From NCBI RefSeq assembly GCF_004363955.1, contig NZ_SNZR01000011.1, positions 1,612,001 through 1,676,000 of the forward strand: 64,000 bases of DNA, in the 5' to 3' direction. The notes under the pieces are model-generated. The model saw nothing but the letters and a program-made list of their open reading frames with translations. It was not told where the DNA came from and did no database searches. This stretch comes from Enterovirga rhinocerotis (GTDB taxonomy: Bacteria; Pseudomonadota; Alphaproteobacteria; Rhizobiales; Beijerinckiaceae). The position numbers were made by a program, and so were the translations under genes. How positions within the stretch are numbered: position 1 is the first letter of the stretch; each line of letters opens with the position of its first letter. Positions 36,534 through 45,267 of this stretch are shown piece after piece.

Positions 36534-37472
36534 TCAACGATTCGGCAGGTGGCCGGCCAGGGCTTCGAGCACGGCCATCCGCACCGCGACGCCCATCTCG
36601 ACCTGTTCCCTGATCAGCGACTGCGCGCCGTCCGCGACCTCCGACGAGATCTCGACGCCGCGGTTCATGGGCCCCGGATGCATCACGAGGGCGTCCGGCG
36701 CGGCGCCCGCGAGCTTCTCGGAATCCAGGCCGTAATAGCGGAAATACTCCTTCACCGAGGGGACGAACGAGCCGTTCATCCGCTCCCGCTGAAGGCGCAG
36801 CATCATCACGATATCGGCCCCGGCGAGGCCCTGGCGCATGTCGGTGAAGACCTCGACGCCGAAGCGCTCGATCCCGGCCGGCATCAGCGTCGAGGGGCCG
36901 ATCACCCTCACCAGGGCACCCAGCGCCTGAAGCAGGATGATGTTCGAGCGGGCGACGCGCGAATGCAGGATGTCGCCGCAGATCGCGACCGTCAGGCCCT
37001 GGATGCGGCCGCGGTTGCGGCGGATGGTCAGCGCGTCGAGGAGAGCCTGGGTCGGGTGCTCGTGCGCCCCGTCGCCGGCATTGACGACCGAGCAATCGAC
37101 CTTCCGGGCGAGGAGATGGACCGCGCCCGCCTCCTGGTGGCGCACGACGATGATGTCCGGCCGCATGGCGTTCAGCGTCGCCGCCGTATCGATCAGCGTC
37201 TCGCCCTTCTTCACGGACGAGGAGGCGACCGACATGTTCATGACGTCGGCGCCGAGGCGCTTGCCGGCGAGTTCGAAGGAGGATTGGGTGCGGGTCGAGG
37301 GCTCGAAGAAGAGGTTGATCTGGGTCCTGCCCCGGAGCGTCGTCTTCTTCTTCTCGACCTGACGCGAGACCTCGATCGCCTCGTCGGCCCGGTCGAGCAG
37401 GAGCGTGATGTCACCCGGCGACAATCCCTCGATGCCGAGCAGATGACGGTGCGGGAAAGCGGGACAGGCCAT
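36534..37472 (-). CDS. pyrB: Aspartate carbamoyltransferase catalytic chain
   Basis: The 312-residue enzyme joining carbamoyl phosphate and aspartate, the committed step of pyrimidine synthesis. The carbamoyl-phosphate site '[20 protein letters not shown]' is present, as are '[13 protein letters not shown]', '[18 protein letters not shown]' and '[14 protein letters not shown]'. I chose the ATG before '[16 protein letters not shown]'; an upstream ATG at 37502 would leave only 14 bases to the divergent gene. The inactive dihydroorotase partner follows. Confidence 0.95.
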   Translation of the reverse strand: MACPAFPHRHLLGIEGLSPGDITLLLDRADEAIEVSRQVEKKKTTLRGRTQINLFFEPSTRTQSSFELAGKRLGADVMNMSVASSSVKKGETLIDTAATLNAMRPDIIVVRHQEAGAVHLLARKVDCSVVNAGDGAHEHPTQALLDALTIRRNRGRIQGLTVAICGDILHSRVARSNIILLQALGALVRVIGPSTLMPAGIERFGVEVFTDMRQGLAGADIVMMLRLQRERMNGSFVPSVKEYFRYYGLDSEKLAGAAPDALVMHPGPMNRGVEISSEVADGAQSLIREQVEMGVAVRMAVLEALAGHLPNR

Positions 37473-37516
37473 GGTCCGCCGGGTTATGGGCTCCGCCGGC
37501 AAAAGGGAAGCGGGAG

Positions 37517-38584
37517 ATGTGGATGGGCGCGGCCGCGACGGCGCCTCAGGCGGAGCAGAGGACGGACGATGCCCGGGCCTGGGCCGGCTTCGCGCGCCTT
37601 CTGATCGGCGCGACGATCGGCCTGCTGCTCGTCGGGATCGCCATCCTTCTCGCCATCGACCCCTACGATACCGGCCGCACCGGCTTCCTGCGGCCCGGCC
37701 TCAACCATCAATATCCGACCACCGCCAATGCGAGCCGAGCGCGCGATCCGCGGTTCGACTCGGCCGTTTTCGGCAATTCCCGCATGCAGCAGCTGCAACC
37801 CGCGCGGCTCGACGGGCTGACGGGCTGGTCCACGGTGTCGCTGACGATTCCCGGAACGCGCCCCGCCGACCAGTTCGCGGTGCTGCGCTGGTTCCTCGAT
37901 AACCATGCGGCGCCGCGCGCGATCGTGATGGGAGCGGACGAGTTCTGGTGCGAGGCGGAGCCGGGCCACATCCCGAACTTCCCGACCTGGCTCTATGCCG
38001 AGAGCTTCCGCGACTATCTCGTCGGCCTCGTCCGATACCGCGCATTCGAGGGAGCGGCCTCTCGCATCGCCTATCTCCTGACGGGCAAGAAGGGCCTGCG
38101 CCCGGACGGCTATTGGGATTACCGGCCGATGTTCGCCAATCTCGGCCTCGCCGACCCGGACAAGCCCAACGCTCATCTCATGTCCCCCCGGCCCGGCCTC
38201 GTGAACGAGACGGGACGCTTTCCCGCCTTCGACCGGCTCCGGACCGTGCTGGCGACGCTGCCGCCCGAGACCGCGTTCATCCTGGTCCGCCCGCCCACGT
38301 ACCGGACGGCCATCCCGGACGCCGGCAGCCCGGCGGCCCGCACCATCGCGGCTTGCGTCGCCCGGGCGCGCGAGGTGCTGGCGGGACGGCCCCGCACCGC
38401 CCTTCTCGATCTGCAGCAGCCCGGGGCGGAGGCAGACGATCCGCGCAGCTTCTACGACCCGATCCACTACCGCGATTCCGTCGCCGAGAGGATCGAGGCG
38501 CAGATCGCCGAAGCCTATGCGGCAATGCCGTTGGGGATGCCGCGCGAGCGACGAAGTGAAGGGAAGAAACCTGTCGCGAATTGA
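37517..38584 (+). CDS. SGNH-hydrolase-like membrane-anchored protein
   Basis: A 355-residue protein with one N-terminal membrane helix (about residues 26-48) and an extracytoplasmic domain resembling SGNH/AlgX-type hydrolases. '[20 protein letters not shown]' holds a GNSR block like the first SGNH motif, and '[15 protein letters not shown]' near the C-terminus places an Asp and His three residues apart, as in the catalytic D-x-x-H. The substrate is unknown; relatives act on cell-surface polysaccharide acyl groups. It is divergent from pyrB and upstream of topA. Confidence 0.7.
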   Translation: MWMGAAATAPQAEQRTDDARAWAGFARLLIGATIGLLLVGIAILLAIDPYDTGRTGFLRPGLNHQYPTTANASRARDPRFDSAVFGNSRMQQLQPARLDGLTGWSTVSLTIPGTRPADQFAVLRWFLDNHAAPRAIVMGADEFWCEAEPGHIPNFPTWLYAESFRDYLVGLVRYRAFEGAASRIAYLLTGKKGLRPDGYWDYRPMFANLGLADPDKPNAHLMSPRPGLVNETGRFPAFDRLRTVLATLPPETAFILVRPPTYRTAIPDAGSPAARTIAACVARAREVLAGRPRTALLDLQQPGAEADDPRSFYDPIHYRDSVAERIEAQIAEAYAAMPLGMPRERRSEGKKPVAN

Positions 38585-38689
38585 CTTGCGCGCCGGCCTA
38601 TCCCACGTAACGCCCCCTCACGCTCCTATCCGGCCTCCCGAAATCCCCGGTCGAATGCCGGGTCGGAGCACATTGTCACGGATCGCGGC

Positions 38690-41398
38690 ATGAAAGTCGT
38701 CGTCGTCGAGTCGCCCGCCAAGGCCAAGACGATCAACAAATACCTGGGCAAGGACTACGAGGTCCTGGCCTCGTTCGGGCATATCCGCGACCTTCCGGCC
38801 AAGGACGGGTCGGTCGATCCCGACCAGGATTTCCGCATGCTCTGGGAGCTCGACTCCAAGAGCGGCAAGCGCGTCGCCGACATCGCCAAGGCGGTGCGGG
38901 GAGCCGAGAAGCTCATCCTCGCGACCGACCCGGACCGCGAGGGCGAGGCGATCTCCTGGCACGTCGTCGAGGCGCTCCGCGAGAAGCGGGCGCTGAAGGA
39001 CGTGCCGATCGAGCGCGTGACCTTCAACGCCATCACCAAGGACGCGGTGGCCGCCGCGATGCGGGCCCCCCGCGAGATCGACGCCGCGCTCGTCGACGCC
39101 TATCTCGCCCGGCGCGCACTCGATTACCTCGTCGGCTTCCGGCTCTCCCCCGTGCTCTGGCGGAAGCTGCCGGGCGCCCGCTCCGCCGGACGGGTGCAGT
39201 CGGTCGCGCTCCGCCTCGTCTGCGACCGCGAGATGGAGATCGAGCGCTTCGTCGCCCGCGAATACTGGTCGCTGGTCGCGACTCTGGCGACCGAAGCCGG
39301 AGGCGTCTTCGACGCCCGTCTCGTCGGCGCGGACGGCAAGCGCATCTCCCGCCTCGACGTCGGCACGAAGGACGAGGCCGAGGCCTTCCGGCGCGATCTC
39401 GAACTCGCGACCTTCCGGGTGACGAGCGTCGAGGCGAAGCCGGCCAAGCGCCACCCGCAGCCGCCCTTCACCACCTCGACCCTCCAGCAGGAGGCTTCGC
39501 GCAAGCTCGGCTTCGCCCCGGCCCATACGATGCGGATCGCGCAGCGCCTCTACGAGGGCGTCGATATCGGCGGCGAGACGGTCGGCCTCATCACCTATAT
39601 GCGAACCGACGGCGTCGACATGGCGCCCGAGGCGATCGCCCAGACGCGGCGCGTCATCACGAAGGATTACGGCGAGCGCTACTGCCCGGACGTCCCGCGC
39701 CGCTATTCGACCAAGGCGAAGAACGCGCAGGAGGCCCACGAGGCCGTCCGACCGACCGATCTCGGCCGCCGGCCGGGCATGGTCATGCGCCAGCTCGAAC
39801 CGGACCAGGCGCGGCTCTACGAACTGATCTGGACCCGCACCGTCGCGAGCCAGATGGAATCGGCGCAGCTCGAGCGGACCACCGTCGATATCGACGCGCA
39901 GGTCGGCCCGAGGACGCTCCTCCTTCGCGCCACCGGCCAGGTGATCCGCTTCGACGGCTTCCTCACGCTCTACCGCGAGGGACGCGACGATCCCGAGGCG
40001 GACGGCTCGGGCGGGGACGACGAGGACGAGAAGCGCCTGCCTCCGATGGCGGCCGGCGACGGCCTCGAGCGCCGCCGCATCGCGGCCACCCAGCACTTCA
40101 CCGAGCCGCCGCCGCGCTATTCCGAGGCGAGCCTCGTCAAGCGCATGGAGGAGCTCGGCATCGGCCGTCCCTCGACCTATGCCGCGACGCTCGCCGTTCT
40201 GCGCGACCGCGAATACGTGAAGATCGAGAAGAAGCGGCTGATGCCCGAGGACAAGGGACGCCTCGTCGTCGCCTTCCTCGAAAGCTTCTTCCGGCGCTAT
40301 GTCGAATACGATTTCACCGCCGATCTCGAAGGCCAGCTCGACCGCATCTCGAACAGCGAGATCGACTGGAAGCAGGTGCTGCGCGATTTCTGGCGCGACT
40401 TCTCGGTCGCGATCGACGGCACCAAGGAGCTTCGCACCGGCGAGGTCCTGGACGCGCTGAACGAACTGCTCGGCCCGCACATCTTCCCGCAGAAGGCCGA
40501 TGGCGGCGATCCGCGCGCCTGCCCGACCTGCGGGACGGGGATGCTGTCGCTGAAGCTCGGGAAGTTCGGGGCCTTCATCGGCTGCTCGAACTATCCCGAA
40601 TGCCGCTACACCCGCCAGCTCGCCGTCTCCTCGGGCGAGGATGGCGAGGGCGGCTCGTCCGGCCCGCGCGTCCTCGGCCAGGATCCGCAGACCGGCCTCG
40701 ACGTCTCGGTCCGCGACGGCCGCTTCGGGACCTTCATCCAGCTCGGCGAGGCCTCCGAGGGCGAGAAGCCGAAGCGCTCCTCGATCCCGAAGGGCATGGA
40801 CGCGGCGAGCCTCGACCTCGAGCGGGCCCTCGCCCTCCTCTCGCTGCCTCGGGAGATCACGAAGCATCCCGAGAGCGGCGAGCCGATCCTCGCCGGGATC
40901 GGCCGGTTCGGCCCCTATGTGCAGCACGGCAAGACCTATGCGAGCCTCGGCCGCGACGACGACGTGCTCGAGATCGGCGGCAACCGCGCCATCGATCTCA
41001 TCATCGCCAAGGAGCAGGGCGGCGGACGCGGCGGCCGTGCCGCAGATCCGGGCCGTCCTCTCGGCGAGGATCCGGAGACGAAGAAGCCCGTCGTCGTGAA
41101 GGCCGGGCGCTACGGCCCCTACGTGACGGACGGCGAGACCAACGCCACCCTCCCCCGCGGCAAGAGCGCGGAGGCGGTGACGCTCGAGGAGGCGGCCGAA
41201 CTTCTCGCCGCCCGCCGCGCAGCCGGCCCCTCGAAACGAGCCGGCGCGCGCCGCGGCAAGACCACGAAGGCCGAGGGCACGGCCAAGAAGGCGGCGCCGA
41301 AGAAGGCCGCGGCGAAGAAGGCACCGGCCAAGGACGCCGCGGCCAAGAAGGCTGCGCCGAAGAAGCCGGCCGCCAAGAAGGCTGCTGCCAAGGCGTGA
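38690..41398 (+). CDS. topA: DNA topoisomerase I
   Basis: A 902-residue type IA topoisomerase that relaxes negative supercoils. The TOPRIM domain opens at residue 1 ('KVVVVESPAKAKTINKYLG', 'ILATDPDREGEAISWHV'). The active-site tyrosine is Y303 in 'LITYMRTDG'. After about residue 600 comes one zinc-finger block ('CPTCGTGMLSLKLGKFGAFIGCSNYPEC') and then several degenerate topoisomerase C-terminal repeats. The final ~45 residues are Lys/Ala/Pro-rich, like histone H1 tails, and probably bind DNA nonspecifically. The start has the conserved 'MKVVVVESP'. Confidence 0.96.
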   Translation: MKVVVVESPAKAKTINKYLGKDYEVLASFGHIRDLPAKDGSVDPDQDFRMLWELDSKSGKRVADIAKAVRGAEKLILATDPDREGEAISWHVVEALREKRALKDVPIERVTFNAITKDAVAAAMRAPREIDAALVDAYLARRALDYLVGFRLSPVLWRKLPGARSAGRVQSVALRLVCDREMEIERFVAREYWSLVATLATEAGGVFDARLVGADGKRISRLDVGTKDEAEAFRRDLELATFRVTSVEAKPAKRHPQPPFTTSTLQQEASRKLGFAPAHTMRIAQRLYEGVDIGGETVGLITYMRTDGVDMAPEAIAQTRRVITKDYGERYCPDVPRRYSTKAKNAQEAHEAVRPTDLGRRPGMVMRQLEPDQARLYELIWTRTVASQMESAQLERTTVDIDAQVGPRTLLLRATGQVIRFDGFLTLYREGRDDPEADGSGGDDEDEKRLPPMAAGDGLERRRIAATQHFTEPPPRYSEASLVKRMEELGIGRPSTYAATLAVLRDREYVKIEKKRLMPEDKGRLVVAFLESFFRRYVEYDFTADLEGQLDRISNSEIDWKQVLRDFWRDFSVAIDGTKELRTGEVLDALNELLGPHIFPQKADGGDPRACPTCGTGMLSLKLGKFGAFIGCSNYPECRYTRQLAVSSGEDGEGGSSGPRVLGQDPQTGLDVSVRDGRFGTFIQLGEASEGEKPKRSSIPKGMDAASLDLERALALLSLPREITKHPESGEPILAGIGRFGPYVQHGKTYASLGRDDDVLEIGGNRAIDLIIAKEQGGGRGGRAADPGRPLGEDPETKKPVVVKAGRYGPYVTDGETNATLPRGKSAEAVTLEEAAELLAARRAAGPSKRAGARRGKTTKAEGTAKKAAPKKAAAKKAPAKDAAAKKAAPKKPAAKKAAAKA

Positions 41399-41414
41399 TC
41401 GCTGCCCTCTCCGC

Positions 41415-41480
41415 TCGTCCCGGTGAAGGCCGGGATCGAGCCCGGGCATGACACTGGATCCCGGTTTTCGCCGGGATGAG
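41415..41480. repeat. Alphaproteobacterial intergenic hairpin repeat after topA
   Basis: Two adjacent hairpins, TCCCGG/CCGGGA and ATCCCGG/CCGGGAT, flank the core GAGCCCGGGCATGAC. This is a very common alphaproteobacterial intergenic repeat design (BIME-like). It lies between topA and the dctP gene. Confidence 0.65.
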
Positions 41481-41580
41481 CGGCGGAGAGGCCTCAGGCC
41501 GGGCGCCTGTCCCATCGACACGCTTGCGAGCGCCGGTGCCGGCCATTAAGCCCCGTGCAGTCCTCTCTGGAGCTGGTTTG

Positions 41581-42675
41581 ATGACGACGCCGAAGCCTCA
41601 CCGCCGGGCCGCTTTGGGCGCCGTCGCCGCCGCGAGCCTCCTCGCCTCGCCCGCCATCGCTCAGTCGTCTCCGACGATCCGCTGGCGGCTCACGTCGAGC
41701 TTCCCGAAGCAGCTCGACACGATCTTCGGCACGAACGTCATCCTGGCGAAATACCTCGCCGAGGCGACCGACAACCGCTTCCAGCTCCTGCCCTTCGGGC
41801 CGGGCGAGATCGTGCCGGGCTTCGGCGCGCTCGACGCCGTACAGAACAACACCGTCGAATGCGCGCAGACGGCGCTCTATTTCTACACCGGCAAGGAGCC
41901 TGCGCTCGCGGTCGGGACCGGCCTGCCCTTCGGCCTCAACGCCCGCCTCCAGAACTCATGGTGGCAGTTCGGCGGCGGCGAGACGATCACGAACGAGATC
42001 CTGGCGCGCTTCAACGTCGTGTCTTTCGCCTCGGGCAATTCCGGGGCGCAGATGGGCGGCTTCTTCCGCAAGGAGCTGCAGAGCCCCGCCGACCTGCAAG
42101 GCCTCAAGTTCCGCATCGGCGGTCTCGGCGGGCAGGTCCTGGCGAAGCTCGGCGCCGTGCCGCAGCAATTGCCGGCCGGCGACGTCTATCCGGCGCTGGA
42201 GCGCGGCACGCTCGATGCCGCCGAATTCGTCGGCCCGGCGGATGACGAGAAGCTCGGCTTCGGCAAGGTTGCCAAATACTACTACGCGCCCGGCTGGTGG
42301 GAGGGCGGCGCGATGATGCATCTCGTCGTCAACAAGGACCGCCTCGCCGAATTGCCGCCGTCCTATCGCGCCATCCTCGCCCAGGCCTGCGAGGCCGCGA
42401 ATAACTGGATGCTCGGCAAATACGACGCCTCGAACCCGCCCGCTCTCCGCCGCATGCTCGCCTCCGGCATCGAATTGCGCGTCTTCCCGCAATCGATCAT
42501 GGAGGCCTCGCTGAAGGCCGCGAACGAGCTCTACGCCGAGCTGTCGGCCAAGAATGCCGATTTCAAGCGCGCCTACGATTCGATGATGGCCTTCCGAACC
42601 GAGGCGCTGCCGTGGTGGCAGCTGAACGAGCTTAACTACGACATCTTCATGGCCCGTACGCGCGGCCGGAGCTGA
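41581..42675 (+). CDS. dctP: TRAP transporter binding protein DctP, TakP-like (2-oxoacid type)
   Basis: A 364-residue periplasmic binding protein of the TRAP family. The N-terminus HRRAALGAVAAASLLASPAIA-Q looks like a twin-arginine signal. The body matches the TakP-like branch that binds 2-oxoacids such as pyruvate: 'YFYTGKEPALAVGTGLPFGLNARLQNSWWQFGGGE', 'GNSGAQMGGFFRKELQSPADLQGLKFRIGGLGGQVL' with the carboxylate-binding arginine, and 'ALERGTLDAAEFVGPADDEKLGF'. GGAG lies 8 bases before the ATG. No DctQ or DctM is adjacent; the pair at 18.8-20.8 kb is the likely partner. Confidence 0.9.
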   Translation: MTTPKPHRRAALGAVAAASLLASPAIAQSSPTIRWRLTSSFPKQLDTIFGTNVILAKYLAEATDNRFQLLPFGPGEIVPGFGALDAVQNNTVECAQTALYFYTGKEPALAVGTGLPFGLNARLQNSWWQFGGGETITNEILARFNVVSFASGNSGAQMGGFFRKELQSPADLQGLKFRIGGLGGQVLAKLGAVPQQLPAGDVYPALERGTLDAAEFVGPADDEKLGFGKVAKYYYAPGWWEGGAMMHLVVNKDRLAELPPSYRAILAQACEAANNWMLGKYDASNPPALRRMLASGIELRVFPQSIMEASLKAANELYAELSAKNADFKRAYDSMMAFRTEALPWWQLNELNYDIFMARTRGRS

Positions 42676-42740
42676 GCCGCCGGCCCGCACCTGGGATGCG
42701 GCGTCCGATCACCGGATCCGGCGATCCCTTCGGCCTTTGA

Positions 42741-42804
42741 TCCTCCGACCCCTGGATCCTCCGATCCCTGGATCCTCCGACCCCTGGATACTCGCATCCT
42801 GGGG
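42741..42804. repeat. 16-base tandem repeat
   Basis: Three head-to-tail copies of TCCTCCGACCCCTGGA (42741-42756, 42757-42772 with one change, 42773-42788), then a degenerate fourth. The copies have no spacers, so this is a minisatellite rather than a CRISPR array. Confidence 0.85.
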
Positions 42805-42880
42805 CAGCATAGCGCTCGCCCACACTGATCCGCCGAGCCCAACTCTGCGAGTGCCACTCGGCGGGGGGACCGTCGCTGCT

Positions 42881-42926
42881 CAAACCAATCCTACCAATGC
42901 TACAACCACTCAAACCATATTGGTAT
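42881..42926. promoter_or_regulatory. Operator-like motifs upstream of the GntR regulator
   Basis: CAAACCAAT (42881-42889), a second ACCAAT nine bases further on (42893-42898), and the near-palindrome AAACCA-TAT-TGGTAT (42912-42926). The same motifs recur after the regulator gene, suggesting an autoregulated operator cluster. Confidence 0.55.
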
Positions 42927-43000
42927 TGCGCGGACTGGCTTGCTTAGGGCGGCGCCCGCACCTAGCTTCGTCGGCATGATCCGGTCAGCCCTCCCTATCC

Positions 43001-43678
43001 ATGCCTTCGACCATTGAGCAGACCTTGCAAGAATGGTTGGAGCGGGCACCGCTCGGCCCCGACGGTCGCATTCCGGCCGAGCGGATCCTGGCCACCGAAC
43101 TCGGCGTGTCCCGCGCGGAACTGCGAAAGGTCCTGGCCCGGCTGGAAGAAGATGGCCGCCTTCTGCGCCAGGTTGGACGAGGCTCCTTTCTTCAAGGGCG
43201 GCTCGAGGCACAGAGCCGTCCGGACGGGCGGCTAGCCTCCTCCGAACCATCCGACGACCTCGCCGCCTCGTCATCGCCTCGCGACGTCATGCAGGCCCGT
43301 CTCGTGCTGGAGCCTCTTCTCGCCGGCCTCGCGGCCGAGAACGCGACCGGCCGGCAGGTCGCGGGACTGCTCTCCCGGACCGAGGGAAGCGACCATGCAT
43401 CCGCCGGCGATCGGGAGGCGGCGGATCGGGACTTTCACCACGCCATCGCCGAGGCGACCCGCAATCCGGTCCTGATCGCGGCCTATGAGCGCCTCGCCGA
43501 GGCGCGCCGCGGCGCCGGCTGGGAGCGCCTTGCATACCGCTTCGCGGCCGGCGCCTCCGACACAGAGCATCGCGCCATCGCGAACGCCATCGCCGACCGG
43601 AACCGCCATCTGGCCGAGAAGTCCCTCCGCCATCACCTCATGGTCGAGGCGAACACGATGCTCAGCGCCGGGGCTTGA
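43001..43678 (+). CDS. GntR-family regulator with FCD domain
   Basis: A 225-residue FadR-type regulator. An N-terminal winged helix (residues ~10-65, 'RIPAERILATELGVSRAELRKVLARLEEDGRLLRQVGRGSFL') is followed by an all-helical FCD ligand domain (~95-215). That domain keeps the usual metal/ligand residues: the Asp and His of 'DRDFHHAI', the His of 'TEHRAI' and the His of 'LRHHLMVE'. Such proteins sense small organic acids and usually repress. It lies downstream of a TRAP binding protein, fitting control of organic-acid uptake. Matching inverted repeats flank it on both sides. Confidence 0.9.
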   Translation: MPSTIEQTLQEWLERAPLGPDGRIPAERILATELGVSRAELRKVLARLEEDGRLLRQVGRGSFLQGRLEAQSRPDGRLASSEPSDDLAASSSPRDVMQARLVLEPLLAGLAAENATGRQVAGLLSRTEGSDHASAGDREAADRDFHHAIAEATRNPVLIAAYERLAEARRGAGWERLAYRFAAGASDTEHRAIANAIADRNRHLAEKSLRHHLMVEANTMLSAGA

Positions 43679-43684
43679 TCGTCG

Positions 43685-43825
43685 ATTGGTTTGAGATGCC
43701 GACTTTTGGCCAAAACCAAAACCTTTCAAACCAATACGGTCCGGATAGCCGGCAAAAGCACAGTGCCGTATCGGAGTTCAGCTTTCCTCGACGCGCAGAC
43801 AAACCACTTTGGTTTAATTGGTTAG
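43685..43825. promoter_or_regulatory. Operator-like motifs downstream of the GntR regulator
   Basis: ATTGGTTTG (43685-43693) and CAAACCAAT (43727-43735) form a perfect 9-base inverted repeat. Between them is the palindrome TTTTGGCCAAAA (43704-43715). Then comes the perfect palindrome AAACCA-CTT-TGGTTT (43801-43815) and ATTGGTTAG (43817-43825), immediately before the next gene. These match the motifs upstream of the regulator. Confidence 0.6.
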
Positions 43826-43836
43826 AGGCATGATCG

Positions 43837-44361
43837 ATGGCGGCTCGATCCTCCGGGATGGCGTCTGCCGACGAGATCGCGCATGACGCGCCGATGAGCA
43901 TGCAGACCCGGCCCGAGGACGTCTGGAGCCCTTGGACGCCGACGGAACTCGCCTCCCGCCTCGCGGGCCTGTCCGCGCCGTGGTGTGTCGTCGGCGGCTG
44001 GGCGCTCGATCTGTGGCATGGTCGCGAGACGCGCGAGCACGAGGATATCGAGTTCACGATCCTCGCCGACGATCTGCCGCGCTTCAGGCGGGCGCTGGCC
44101 GGCATGGCGTTCCACACCGCTCATGACGGAACCGTCACGCCGCTCGCGCCGGCCGCCTCGCCCGGCCCCGGGATATCGCAGATCTGGTGCTGGGACCTCG
44201 CCGCGGGCTGCTGGCGGGCCGACATGATGCTCGAGCGTGGAACGCCCGAGACCTGGTTCTATAAGCGGGATCCTGGCCTCACCTGCACCGGGACGCAGCA
44301 CGCCGGACATCGATGGACGCTAAGACTGCGGATGCGCGGTTCGCGCCGGAGGTTGGACCCG
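43837..44361 (+). pseudogene. Truncated nucleotidyltransferase (aminoglycoside adenylyltransferase-like)
   Basis: The frame encodes the N-terminal ~150 residues of a nucleotidyltransferase-fold protein: 'PWCVVGGWALDLWHGRETREHEDIEFTIL' contains the GG...W and acidic HEDIE motifs, and 'WFYKRDPGLT' follows. Relatives continue with a conserved DGxPYLxPE-type segment. Here that is missing, and the frame runs without a stop into the start of the next, unrelated secreted-protein gene. The gene therefore looks 3'-truncated, perhaps by deletion. ATGs at 43837, 43858 and 43900 are possible starts. A weak similarity to drug-modifying enzymes does not show resistance. Confidence 0.5.
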
Positions 44362-44709
44362 ATGTCGACCCTCGTCCGGCTCATGCTCCCAGGGCTCGCT
44401 CTCCTTCTCGCCTGCCCCGGCTCCGCCAAGGAAACGATCGTCGGGACCTGGGCGATCGGCGGCGCATGCGGGAAACCCCTCTCGGTCGTCGTGATCGAGC
44501 CGATGGGCCTCGGCGGCGAGGATTTCACCTGCGCGTTCCGCACGGTCAGCCGTCGCGCCGATACGGTGCGCTGGTCCGGCCGCTGCAATTTCAGCGAAGG
44601 CGGCGACGAACCCGCGCGCGTCGTCGCGACGCTCGATGGCCCCCGCCTGCGCTACCGATTCGTCGGACAAGGCTGGAACGGACCGTTCCTGCGCTGCACA
44701 GGAAGGTGA
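44362..44709 (+). CDS. Small secreted protein, unknown
   Basis: A 115-residue protein with a signal peptide or lipoprotein signal (LMLPGLALLLACPGSA-KE) and a compact exported domain with three cysteines ('IGGACGKPLSVVVIEP', 'FTCAFRTVSRRADTVRWSGRCNFSEGG'). GGAGG lies 9 bases before the ATG, showing that it is a separate gene even though the upstream frame runs into it. I do not recognise the family. Confidence 0.65.
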   Translation: MSTLVRLMLPGLALLLACPGSAKETIVGTWAIGGACGKPLSVVVIEPMGLGGEDFTCAFRTVSRRADTVRWSGRCNFSEGGDEPARVVATLDGPRLRYRFVGQGWNGPFLRCTGR

Positions 44710-44716
44710 GGCCGCG

Positions 44717-44983
44717 ATGGAGCCCGAGGTTCAGCGGCAGATGCTGCCCGAGGATTATAACCGCCTAGCAAGGGTCACGCTCCTGCTGGCGGCGCCGGGT
44801 GCATTGCTCTCGTTCGTGCTGGCTGCCGTTCAGGGGGCGGACTGGCGGATGTGCTTCCTGCTCGCGGGCGTGACGGGTGTGGCCTGCCTCGGCGCCGCGG
44901 CGCTCATCCGCGTTCGCGGCTCGAAGGCCGCAGGCGACGCGGCCTGGATCGCCGTCCTGCTGAGGCTCATCGCGCGACGGTGA
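44717..44983 (+). CDS. Small membrane protein, unknown
   Basis: An 88-residue protein with two predicted membrane helices (about residues 20-40 and 46-66) and a basic C-terminus. It starts 7 bases after the secreted-protein stop and uses a GTGAGG ribosome binding site, so the two are likely co-expressed. No family is recognised. Confidence 0.6.
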   Translation: MEPEVQRQMLPEDYNRLARVTLLLAAPGALLSFVLAAVQGADWRMCFLLAGVTGVACLGAAALIRVRGSKAAGDAAWIAVLLRLIARR

Positions 44984-44990
44984 GGCCGAG

Positions 44991-45203
44991 CTACCACTCG
45001 ATCCAGCGCTCGCCGTCGAAGATCCAAAAGCCTCCGCCGGCACGGCGCCGCAAATCCCCCGGCCTTGCCGCGTCGTCCTTCGGACGCTCATCGGTTTCGG
45101 ACAGCGCAAGCAGATAAGCGAAGACCGGAAGGTCCGGATCGGTCGGACCGGGAGGAGAAGCGCGGTTCGTCTGCACGGGCGAATCTTGTCGTATCCGCAA
45201 CAA
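44991..45203 (-). CDS. Possible small protein, unknown
   Basis: A 70-residue frame with a proline- and charge-rich N-terminus and a distinctive end, 'GGGFWIFDGERWIEW', which looks like a real tryptophan-rich fold element. Start support is poor. It is convergent with the small membrane protein gene and divergent from the toxin-antitoxin pair. Confidence 0.3.
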   Translation of the reverse strand: MLRIRQDSPVQTNRASPPGPTDPDLPVFAYLLALSETDERPKDDAARPGDLRRRAGGGFWIFDGERWIEW

Positions 45204-45267
45204 GTTGTGCCGCTTGTGCCGAGACCCGTCCAGCGCTGCCGAGACGGCCCGACGAGCCAGCCCTGCC

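Larger units (their letters stand above)
42676..43000. other. Intergenic region between dctP and the GntR regulator
   Basis: These 325 bases hold no convincing gene. They contain a 16-base tandem repeat (42741-42804) and a cluster of ACCAAT-type motifs (42881-42926), described separately, and must include the promoter of the regulator gene. Confidence 0.6.

Noticed and set aside
38581-38610. Promoter before topA based on TTGACT
   Set aside because: No acceptable -10 hexamer lies 16-19 bases downstream.
38618-41521. 967-codon minus-strand open frame
   Set aside because: Antisense to topA with leucine/arginine shadow repeats.
42741-42804. Possible CRISPR array
   Set aside because: Units are 16 bases and directly adjacent with no unique spacers, and no cas gene is present.
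43837-44709. Single 290-residue nucleotidyltransferase
   Set aside because: The second part begins with its own ribosome binding site and signal peptide and has nothing in common with nucleotidyltransferases, so I split it.
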